Positions 1-5,092 of a stretch of DNA of 5,092 nucleotides are shown piece after piece (the stretch's first letter is position 1; each line of letters opens with the position of its first letter). Made by a program: the position numbers and the translations under genes. The notes below the pieces were generated by a model. That model did no database searches. It saw nothing but the letters and a program-made list of their open reading frames with translations, and was not told the DNA's origin. The stretch covers positions 1 through 5,092 of the forward strand of contig CALBJF010000050.1 of assembly GCA_937892665.1 (NCBI GenBank), given 5' to 3'. The DNA comes from an uncultured euryarchaeote (GTDB lineage Archaea > Thermoplasmatota > Poseidoniia > Poseidoniales > Poseidoniaceae).

Positions 1-9
1 GGCAATTGA

Positions 10-86
10 CCTCTGTATACCCTTGCGACAGGCATCTCACGCGTCCGTACCCTCTCGTGAGATACTCACACAAGGGTATACAGAGG
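10..86. repeat. Long nested inverted repeat (possible structured RNA or processing stem)
   Basis: A perfect 16-base inverted repeat pairs cctctgtatacccttg (10-25) with caagggtatacagagg (71-86). Inside it a second perfect 8-base stem pairs atctcacg (34-41) with cgtgagat (56-63), leaving an asymmetric internal loop (26-33 against 64-70) and a 14-base apical loop (42-55). Each outer arm contains the palindrome GTATAC. No T run follows on either strand, so it is not a simple T-run-assisted terminator, and no tRNA cloverleaf or CCA end is visible. It lies just upstream of the TATA-like element of the next + strand gene. It could be a small structured RNA, the 3' end or processing stem of an upstream transcript, a regulatory site, or a short palindromic repeat. 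The pairing is certain; the function is unknown. Confidence 0.6.
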
Positions 87-103
87 GGTAATAAAATTGA
101 AAG

Positions 104-117
104 TGGTTAAATATTAA
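104..117 (+). promoter_or_regulatory. TATA-like promoter element for the membrane/secreted two-gene unit
   Basis: The AT-rich string ttaaatatta (107-116) resembles an archaeal TATA box. A start about 25 bases downstream (near 138-142) would leave a leader of roughly 40 bases before the ATG at 184, which carries its own ribosome binding site. The element lies just after the long inverted repeat and no coding sequence is evident between the two. It is called from base composition and spacing only; no start site is observed. Confidence 0.35.
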
Positions 118-170
118 CGGGACATCATTCCTGATAGTGACAGAGTTCTTTTTGAACGACGTCGCAACTT

Positions 171-176
171 GGAGAG
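171..176 (+). promoter_or_regulatory. Shine-Dalgarno site that decides the first gene's start
   Basis: The purine string ggagag ends seven bases before the ATG at 184. That favours this ATG over the in-frame TTG at 169, whose use would place the site inside the coding sequence. Starting at 184 also leaves a compact, normal signal sequence. Confidence 0.5.
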
Positions 177-183
177 ACTCAAA

Positions 184-708
184 ATGAGTAATAGAATGAT
201 GATTTCTTTATTTTCGTTGACAATTTTTGTACATTCTGCATCTGTTGCTTCTGCGCATGGTGAAGCAGAAGCCTCTTCTGTCTTGAGCAATATACAAATT
301 TTATTGATTTCAGTTTCAATTTCTGTAGTTGTGTTCTTAATATTGCGAACAAAATATTCTGAGAAATTATCAGTATTTACGCCTTCCATTTTTTCACTGG
401 CATTATTCACTGGTTTAGTGCACATTCTGTTGGGAATTAATGATCGAACCTTACTTCTTGGAGGAGGTGGCGTGTTAGCCATTATCGCCTCACCAATGCT
501 GATAAAAATGAATGATTCGAGAGAAAGAATTGCTCGATATTCTTTAGCATCAGTTTCTCTGTTCATGTTTATTGCATATTTTGTTTCAAACCATGACATC
601 CACTCTATTTTGGAAGATTACCTCGGAATCTCTGCTAAAGTTTCTGAGATTGGGTTGATTATTGGCCTCATTAAGAATCGCAAAAGTATTCAGTCAGGAG
701 AAGAATAG
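184..708 (+). CDS. Small polytopic membrane protein with signal peptide, function unknown
   Basis: A 174-residue protein I cannot assign to a named family. The N-terminus reads as a signal peptide: Arg4, a hydrophobic core at about 5-16, and a typical cleavage site ending A-S-A at residue 24. Cleavage there would give a mature protein beginning H25-G-E-A-E. About four further hydrophobic segments follow, near 37-54, 65-85, 89-107 and 119-135, with a weaker one near 153-163. Segment two contains His80 and a loop contains His137 and His140. A Gly run (93-96) opens segment three. The C-terminus is short and charged. The gene stops 16 bases before the likely start of the choice-of-anchor V gene, so the two are probably co-transcribed and may work together at the cell surface. 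An exposed N-terminal His is a feature of some copper-binding proteins (CopC, lytic polysaccharide monooxygenases), but there is no fold-level evidence for that here. An alternative TTG start at 169 adds five residues. Confidence 0.7.
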   Translation: MSNRMMISLFSLTIFVHSASVASAHGEAEASSVLSNIQILLISVSISVVVFLILRTKYSEKLSVFTPSIFSLALFTGLVHILLGINDRTLLLGGGGVLAIIASPMLIKMNDSRERIARYSLASVSLFMFIAYFVSNHDIHSILEDYLGISAKVSEIGLIIGLIKNRKSIQSGEE

Positions 709-712
709 TATT

Positions 713-717
713 GGGGA
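713..717 (+). promoter_or_regulatory. Ribosome binding site supporting a TTG start at 725
   Basis: The string gggga lies seven bases before TTG 725, in the gap after the upstream stop codon. It is the best site near the beginning of the secreted protein. The earlier in-frame TTG at 662 lies inside the upstream gene and has no comparable site. The site decides the start codon but is not experimentally supported. Confidence 0.4.
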
Positions 718-724
718 AATTACA

Positions 725-1318
725 TTGCGTCTATTACTTATCATATTGTTATCGAGTCTTCTGATTGCTCCATCAATGGAGGTATTTGGTTCATCACATG
801 GAATTGAGGGATATTCTGAAACGGGTTGCAACTGCCATGGATCGAATCCTGGTAGTGAGACCTATGTTGAAATTATCGGAATTCCAGATAACTATTCACA
901 TGGAGAAATATATGAATTAACGATCATTCTTACTGGTGGCCCTCAAGAAGCAGAACAAGGCCACAGGGGAGGATTCAATCTGAAAGCCTCCGATGGAGAT
1001 TTTTCTTCCAAAGATTCGGCAACATACATCACCGAAAACGGTGAAATTACGCATGACCATTCCGGAGCGAATCAGCGTACTTGGGATATCGAATGGAAAG
1101 CTCCTTACAGTGATGAAGATGTACGGTTCACCATAGCAGGCAATGTTGTTGACGGAGACCATCAACCAACGGATGGAGATGATTGGTCTTTAGAAAGTTA
1201 TACCTCTTACGGAAGTAAATTAGCATTGTCTGATCAAATTCTTCAATATTCTGATATTTTAATTTTGATGTTTCTTTTCGGCATTCCACTTGTTTTGCTT
1301 TATCGGAAAAAATCATAA
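725..1318 (+). CDS. Choice-of-anchor V domain protein, secreted and membrane-anchored, with CXCH motif
   Basis: A 197-residue exported protein from the TTG start at 725. That start gives a clean signal peptide (Arg2, hydrophobic core 3-15, likely cleavage near 22-24); the open frame extends back to a TTG at 662. The mature part matches, from memory, the choice-of-anchor V / Reeler-like beta-sandwich family: G-C-N-C-H-G at 34-39, I-x-G-I-P then Y-x-H-G-E-x-Y-x-L-T at 51-66, GGP at 71-73, GGFNL at 82-86, G-E-x-T-H at 106-110, R-T-W-D-I-E-W at 118-124, A-G-N-V-V-D-G-D at 138-145. A single membrane helix at about 177-193 followed by R-K-K-S anchors the C-terminus, leaving the sandwich outside the membrane. 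The cysteine motif resembles the heme c attachment site of some family members but has only one residue between the cysteines, so heme binding is not assured. It probably forms an operon with the polytopic membrane protein upstream. The molecular role is unknown; electron transfer, metal binding or surface adhesion are possible. Confidence 0.8.
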   Translation: MRLLLIILLSSLLIAPSMEVFGSSHGIEGYSETGCNCHGSNPGSETYVEIIGIPDNYSHGEIYELTIILTGGPQEAEQGHRGGFNLKASDGDFSSKDSATYITENGEITHDHSGANQRTWDIEWKAPYSDEDVRFTIAGNVVDGDHQPTDGDDWSLESYTSYGSKLALSDQILQYSDILILMFLFGIPLVLLYRKKS

Positions 1319-1485
1319 TTCCTTGTTTAGGCTAAAAATTCACACCGTCTCTTGTGGGTTGATACAGATTACCGACATATCATTCCCACGAAACCGCAAG
1401 GGTTCTTACAAACCCCTCAAGACATTATGGAGGAGTACAATGGGTGTTCAGTCCCCCAGTACACTGCCCACCCTCTGATTGGTAT

Positions 1486-2028
1486 TTACTCGCCCTTCGA
1501 GAAAGCAATAAGTTGATCAAGGGGAATATGGTCGACTGTGTCTTTACAATAATGTGCATTGACAACCTTTCCATTTTCGTCGATGAGAATATCAACAGGA
1601 ATGGTTGAGAGTTTTGAGATTGAGAGAGTCAATGGAACGTAACCCTTTACGAGAGCTTTGAGCATTGTAAGAGGAGCACGCATTGGAGCCCAGAGTACAC
1701 GAAGCAACGATTTCTTGACATCGTTTTGGAGATACTGTTCGTATGTCTCATCTGCAACAACACTGAATGGAGGATTATGCTTTTTCATACGCTTTGTTAA
1801 TTCACCTATTTTAGCGTCAAAAACACCAACCATGACAATGTCATCTCCAAATTCATCCCAGCGCTTAACGATATCATGGATTCGGATGTTACAAAATGGA
1901 CAAGAAGAGAATCTGAAAAACGTAAGAATCACCCGCTTTCCTTTCATTGCTGACATGTCAAATGTGGTTCCATCGATCGCTGGTAGTGTGAACTGTGGGG
2001 CGTCGTCACCCACTGTAAGTTGCGGCAT
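1486..2028 (-). CDS. Peroxiredoxin-like (Prx-like2 / AhpC-TSA family) thiol protein
   Basis: A 180-residue cytoplasmic thioredoxin-fold protein without signal peptide. It opens with the classic AhpC/TSA start V-G-D-D-A-P-Q-F-T-L-P (6-16), then strand R-V-I-L-T-F-F-R-F (32-40) leading to C43-P-F-C46, the redox centre. A conserved cis-proline position follows (T-I-P-V at 142-145, Pro144), then D-E-N-G-K-V (150-155) and the tail A-H-Y-C-K-D-T-V-D-H. The helical insert around 110-135 (L-L-R-V-L-W-A-P onward) and the tail pattern fit the Prx-like2 branch rather than typical 2-Cys peroxiredoxins, whose P-x-x-x-T/S-x-x-C motif is absent. The likely role is thiol-dependent peroxide reduction or disulfide exchange; the substrate is not predictable. 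Cys161 is a possible extra thiol. The ATG is preceded by a weak purine stretch. It lies 53 bases downstream of the methyltransferase gene on the same strand, with a terminator-like hairpin between, so it may be transcribed separately. Confidence 0.85.
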   Translation of the reverse strand: MPQLTVGDDAPQFTLPAIDGTTFDMSAMKGKRVILTFFRFSSCPFCNIRIHDIVKRWDEFGDDIVMVGVFDAKIGELTKRMKKHNPPFSVVADETYEQYLQNDVKKSLLRVLWAPMRAPLTMLKALVKGYVPLTLSISKLSTIPVDILIDENGKVVNAHYCKDTVDHIPLDQLIAFSKGE

Positions 2029-2050
2029 GTTCTCTTCTTGTGTGCGGGGT

Positions 2051-2068
2051 AAAAAAACTCTTTGAGTT
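2051..2068 (-). terminator. Hairpin plus T-run terminator after the RNA methyltransferase gene
   Basis: Read on the minus strand, AACTC-AAA-GAGTT (2068-2056) forms a 5-base stem with a 3-base loop and runs directly into a T stretch; seven consecutive T residues occupy 2057-2051, two of them inside the stem. It begins 14 bases past the methyltransferase stop. An overlapping alternative stem pairs GAGTT (2076-2072) with AACTC (2068-2064). The T run alone fits archaeal termination; the stem may be incidental. Confidence 0.5.
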
Positions 2069-2081
2069 AGGGAACTCTCTC

Positions 2082-2876
2082 TTACTTCTTTGCATTACGC
2101 TGGCGTAACGCTTCGACAGCAAGAACGCTCACAGCAACTTGAAGATTGTAGGACGGGACAAACCCATCCATTGGAAGTCGAACAACCTCATCACAAGCGT
2201 CGAGAACCTCTTGAGAAACACCTTCGCGTTCTGCACCCACAACGAGTAAAACATTCCCTGTCAAATCTGCATCCCAGGGCCCAACTGTCCCAACATCTTC
2301 AGCAGCAATGATTCTGAAACCAGCTGCTTTTGCAGTTGCTAGGATGGTTTTTGTATCGCTGTAGACGACTGGAATAAACCGGTCTGCTCTCATACTTGAT
2401 CGGCGAATTGTGCGACGGTCCTCGTGCGTTCTGGAGATGTTGAGAACGACTGCATCAGCGCCACTTACTTCCACTGTTCGAATCCCGAATCCGAGGTTTG
2501 TTGGGTACTGAACTCCATCAAGAAGCCATATTGATCCGCCTCTTGCAAAGATTTCCTCGAGTTCTCCTTTTGGTTCTCTTCCGATAAGGGCAAGAGCATC
2601 TGTTGTACCTACTGCTGACATTCTCCACAGGTCATTGGTCGATCCTTCTTCGAGTGGAATTTCTTGCTCAAGACAAACTGCTCTCAAGCGATTTGTATCT
2701 CTTTCACGATCGACGAGAACAAGTTCAATACTGTGCTCTCCTTTGAGCGCCTGGAAGATGTTTTCAGAGCCTTGAATCTGGTGAGCCATAGAAATCCCAG
2801 AGGGTCTTGGTGTTTGAGGTTCTCCCTGAAAGCGTGCAAAACTTAGACTCCGAAGGTGTAATGATAATATGCTCAT
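2082..2876 (-). CDS. SpoU/TrmH-family RNA 2'-O-ribose methyltransferase
   Basis: A 264-residue SPOUT-class enzyme expected to use S-adenosylmethionine to methylate a ribose 2'-hydroxyl in rRNA or tRNA. All three SpoU motifs are visible: motif 1 Y-P-T-N-L-G-F-G-I-R-T (124-134) with the conserved Asn127 and Arg133; motif 2 L-V-V-G-A-E-R-E-G-V (211-220) followed by C-D-E-V-V-R-L-P-M (228-236); motif 3 P-S-Y-N-L-Q-V-A-V (241-249) with Ser242 and Asn244. Together these make the trefoil-knotted cofactor site. Residues about 31-110, beginning A-H-Q-I-Q-G-S-E-N-I-F-Q-A-L, look like the L30e-like substrate-binding domain common at the N-terminus of RlmB/TrmH relatives. The first 29 residues have no obvious counterpart in the family, and Met30 (start at 2789, after a weak GGGA) is a credible alternative giving 235 residues. 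The nucleotide target cannot be read from sequence. It is transcribed divergently from the large phosphotransferase-like gene and followed by a terminator-like hairpin. Confidence 0.88.
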   Translation of the reverse strand: MSILSLHLRSLSFARFQGEPQTPRPSGISMAHQIQGSENIFQALKGEHSIELVLVDRERDTNRLRAVCLEQEIPLEEGSTNDLWRMSAVGTTDALALIGREPKGELEEIFARGGSIWLLDGVQYPTNLGFGIRTVEVSGADAVVLNISRTHEDRRTIRRSSMRADRFIPVVYSDTKTILATAKAAGFRIIAAEDVGTVGPWDADLTGNVLLVVGAEREGVSQEVLDACDEVVRLPMDGFVPSYNLQVAVSVLAVEALRQRNAKK

Positions 2877-2931
2877 ACATCAGCATCTTGGATAATCTGG
2901 TAGTTCGACACGTCAGCATTGGGGCTTAATT
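2877..2931. promoter_or_regulatory. Divergent intergenic region between methyltransferase and GPI-EPT-like gene
   Basis: These 55 bases separate two genes pointing away from each other and should hold, or overlap, both promoters. The AT-rich string ttaattat (2927-2934) could serve as a minus-strand TATA element. The string gtaatgataatatg (2858-2871) could serve the + strand, but it lies inside the longest reading of the methyltransferase gene, which slightly favours that gene starting at 2789. The string gggg (2921-2924), seven bases before the ATG at 2932, is a weak ribosome binding site for the + strand gene. All are called by composition and position only. Confidence 0.3.
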
Positions 2932-5092
2932 ATGAAAAAAATGATTCCACTTTCAATAGGTCTCGTTCTTGTCTTATGCTTACCTTCTCTGTTGTATACT
3001 GGGTCCTATATCGTTTCAGATACTCCTGTTCCTATGGAAGGAGTTGAACCATCGCCTTACCCAGATGAGCCTTTGACTGAAGGCTACCTTTTTCTCATCT
3101 TTGATGGCGGCCGAAAGGATATGATGAGTGATCCTGAAATCATGCCAAATCTGAATAAAAAAGGCGAAGAAGGCGCTTACCTGCATATTCTCGCTAATCC
3201 ATTAACGATGACCGCTATGTGCGTTAAGGAAATGGCGACTGGAGTTCCGTCACGTCCGAATGAGGCCTTGCAGAATTTCCACCCTCAACATCCAGGGAGC
3301 CCTGATGGGTTCAATCTAGCATCATCCCATGATCAGAATGGAGATGGAGAACCAGATAATTACGTTGGTTTGATTGGGGATTATGTTTGGTCTGGCTTGT
3401 TCCCTGACAACAAAGAAAACGTACCATATTCCAAGGCTCGATACGGACATGCTGATTATTACGAAGGTGATGAAGAGGGTTTTGATACCTTGATCGGATG
3501 GCTGAACGGAAAGGTTCCAGCAGGACAAGATCAGCCAAGAAATCTCATCATCGCTCACCTAGCCGGTCTTGATAGCGTCGGTCATCGGTATGGTTCAGTT
3601 GGTCCCGATTACGAGGAAAAGATGCGTTGGATCGACGATCAATTAGTGGATGTATTCGAAGCAGTACCTGATGATTGGACTGTTCTAGTGACCTCAGATC
3701 ACGGGTTAACAGATTCGGGACAACATGGTTCTGACTCCAAACAACAACGTGAGGTTGCAGGATTTATGTGGGGGCCAAACATAAAGTCAGGAGTTGAGGT
3801 AAAAGGTCTCAATCAGGTCGATGTTGCAACTCTTCCATCAGTCTTGTTATCCCTCCCAATGCCTCATGCTATTCACGGTAGAATCCCGCTCGATGCGTTT
3901 GATATTGACTCCCCAAAACGAGATGTAATCGAACAATGGAACTGGGATGCTACGGTCGCTCGCAATGATTGGCTAAAAGAAGAAGGACATCCATATGTGA
4001 AAGGACTTGATCGTTCGACAATTGAATGGGAGAAGATAAAAGTCGATGAAATTGGAATACGGTCTTCTGATGTTTGGCTAAGTGTAGCAACAATTTTGGC
4101 TTTGACGATGCTCATCTTCTATGGATTAAGATCTAAAAGGCAATCTTCGAAAGTATCTCTCTCTACTTCTTTCGGGTTTATGTCTCTCTTTGCAGGTTCG
4201 ATGATACTTTCATACAATCGAGATACTACTGCATGGTTGTATTATCCAATGGGCTTATTTTTACCACTCTCGTTGTTCCTGATTGGGTTGCTGATTCTGA
4301 GAAATGAACGATGGCGAAATTTTGAGTATAAAGCGCAACACATTGTGAGTTTGAGTCTCCTTCTTGTAGGTATGATTCTTTATCCCGAAACGAGGTTGTC
4401 AACCATTGGTCTTGCTATATTCTTTTACGTTCTTTTCGACCGTTATTATCTCAAACGTTCGGAGAAAAATATGCCGTTACCAATATTTATTCCGTTTATG
4501 TTGACATGCGTCATTGCTCTCTTCCTGAGTGATCACAGACTGATTGGAGGGTCTCTGACAAGGGGGCTGTTGATAGCCGTACAATACGAATGGCTTTCGA
4601 TGCTCTTTGTATCGATTCTGATGATTTCTTCCGCATCGTTGTTGTATCTCTGGTATGTCGAATCAATTCGATCAAAATCAACTTTAACAATTGTATCAAC
4701 ATTATTCGGCTTGTTACCTGTTGCTATGTGGTTCAAAAGAGATGAGATCGATTGGGTTGTTCTTTCAATCTTCATCTTATGCATAGGAGTTGCAATCTTT
4801 GAAGCTGTAATGGGCCGTAAGCGCAATTCAATTGGACCGATACGATTTGTTGGGTTTGCATGGGTTACAATTAGTTGGGGCGCATACGCTGGCGCTACTA
4901 CAATGGTGCTCTACACCGGATTTTACCATCTCATGCAACACGAATTCAAATTCTTAAAATCACAACAGGATAAACCAGTATTGGAATCCGCACGTTATGT
5001 GCTTCTTGCATTGATTCCTATCGGAGCATGGTTCACTTGGTGGGCTACAATGGGGCAACTAGACGGCCTTTCTCATCCAAGAGATATCGACC
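2932..5092 (+). CDS. GPI ethanolamine phosphate transferase-like membrane enzyme (3' end outside window)
   Basis: An open frame of 720 codons runs off the window end with no stop, so the C-terminus is missing. Residues 5-23 form a signal anchor. Residues about 50-325 are an extracytoplasmic alkaline-phosphatase-superfamily domain: L-F-L-I-F-D58-G-G-R (metal ligand); N-P-L-T-M-T-A-M-C-V-K-E-M-A-T-G (89-104) carrying the nucleophile Thr, probably Thr94; A-H-L-A-G-L-D214-S-V-G-H218 (208-218); S-D256-H257-G (255-258); Q-H265-G-S-D-S (264-269). These are the expected seven two-metal-site residues. Q-V-D-V-A-T-L-P-S-V-L-L-S-L-P-M-P (295-311) matches, from memory, the segment closing this domain in PIG-O/PIG-G/PIG-N. 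About eleven membrane segments follow from residue 381 (381-399, 434-456 and onward). In eukaryotes such enzymes move phosphoethanolamine from phosphatidylethanolamine to GPI mannoses at the lumenal face. By analogy this one may decorate an archaeal lipid or surface glycan, but donor and acceptor are unknown. A less specific reading is 'alkaline phosphatase family membrane protein'. The ATG at 2932 follows a weak GGGG site. Confidence 0.8.
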   Translation, partial: MKKMIPLSIGLVLVLCLPSLLYTGSYIVSDTPVPMEGVEPSPYPDEPLTEGYLFLIFDGGRKDMMSDPEIMPNLNKKGEEGAYLHILANPLTMTAMCVKEMATGVPSRPNEALQNFHPQHPGSPDGFNLASSHDQNGDGEPDNYVGLIGDYVWSGLFPDNKENVPYSKARYGHADYYEGDEEGFDTLIGWLNGKVPAGQDQPRNLIIAHLAGLDSVGHRYGSVGPDYEEKMRWIDDQLVDVFEAVPDDWTVLVTSDHGLTDSGQHGSDSKQQREVAGFMWGPNIKSGVEVKGLNQVDVATLPSVLLSLPMPHAIHGRIPLDAFDIDSPKRDVIEQWNWDATVARNDWLKEEGHPYVKGLDRSTIEWEKIKVDEIGIRSSDVWLSVATILALTMLIFYGLRSKRQSSKVSLSTSFGFMSLFAGSMILSYNRDTTAWLYYPMGLFLPLSLFLIGLLILRNERWRNFEYKAQHIVSLSLLLVGMILYPETRLSTIGLAIFFYVLFDRYYLKRSEKNMPLPIFIPFMLTCVIALFLSDHRLIGGSLTRGLLIAVQYEWLSMLFVSILMISSASLLYLWYVESIRSKSTLTIVSTLFGLLPVAMWFKRDEIDWVVLSIFILCIGVAIFEAVMGRKRNSIGPIRFVGFAWVTISWGAYAGATTMVLYTGFYHLMQHEFKFLKSQQDKPVLESARYVLLALIPIGAWFTWWATMGQLDGLSHPRDID

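Noticed and set aside
10..86. Reading the long hairpin as a tRNA, an H/ACA guide RNA or an intrinsic terminator
   Set aside because: There is no cloverleaf or CCA end, no ACA box after the lower stem, no clear kink-turn G-A pairs and no following T run. It is left as a structured element of unknown role.
114..599. A 161-codon open frame on the minus strand opposite the first membrane protein
   Set aside because: It is antisense to a gene with a clear signal peptide and membrane segments, its translation is low-complexity and Ser/Thr/Lys/Glu-rich, and it shows no domain. It is a shadow frame.
1400..1415. A small inverted repeat gggtt-cttaca-aaccc in the gap between convergent genes
   Set aside because: A 5-base stem without a T run on either strand is common by chance. 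It also resembles a tRNA T arm only superficially, since the loop sequence is wrong and no acceptor, D or anticodon arms flank it.
1441..1478. A 12-codon reading frame (M-G-V-Q-S-P-S-T-L-P-T-L) after a strong ggaggag site
   Set aside because: The ribosome-binding-like string is well placed, but the peptide is too short to judge and there is no conservation evidence. An overlapping frame from ATG 1426 runs into the Prx-like gene antisense.
1658..2065. A 135-codon + strand open frame opposite the Prx-like gene
   Set aside because: It overlaps, antisense, a gene with a well-conserved redox motif and shows no domain of its own.
3322..3558. Overlapping minus-strand open frames inside the GPI-EPT-like gene
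   Set aside because: The opposite strand encodes conserved active-site segments throughout this stretch, and these frames have no recognisable motifs.

Overview
The window most resembles a mesophilic marine euryarchaeon of the Marine Group II / Poseidoniales type. This is inferred from gene content, not proved. It carries a secreted, C-terminally anchored choice-of-anchor V protein with a GCNCHG motif, a TTG start, a TATA-like promoter and a polytopic alkaline-phosphatase-superfamily protein of a kind I associate with archaea of this group. There is no rRNA, tRNA, CRISPR array, transposase or phage gene. Base composition drifts from AT-rich (about 1-1320) to more balanced (about 1490-2880), with no sharp boundary that would prove transfer.

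Layout: (i) 1-183 holds a long nested inverted repeat (10-86), a TATA-like element and a leader for the first gene. (ii) 184-1318 is a two-gene unit on the + strand: a small polytopic membrane protein with a predicted N-terminal His after signal cleavage, then, 16 bases on, a secreted choice-of-anchor V domain protein with one C-terminal membrane anchor. (iii) 1319-1485 is a gap between convergent genes with no convincing gene. (iv) 1486-2876 holds two minus-strand housekeeping-type genes: a SpoU/TrmH-family RNA 2'-O-ribose methyltransferase and, downstream, a Prx-like2 / AhpC-TSA-family thiol protein, separated by a terminator-like hairpin with a T run. (v) 2877-2931 is a short divergent intergenic region. 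(vi) 2932 to the window end is an incomplete + strand gene of at least 720 codons. It has a signal anchor, an extracytoplasmic metal-dependent phosphotransferase domain with all expected active-site residues, and about eleven membrane segments. This is the architecture of eukaryotic GPI ethanolamine phosphate transferases (PIG-O/PIG-G/PIG-N).

The strongest leads are the GPI-phosphoethanolamine-transferase-like archaeal protein, the two-gene membrane/secreted unit with a CXCH rather than CXXCH motif, and the 77-base nested hairpin upstream of that unit. I see no defence system or mobile island. The methyltransferase and Prx-like genes look ordinary.
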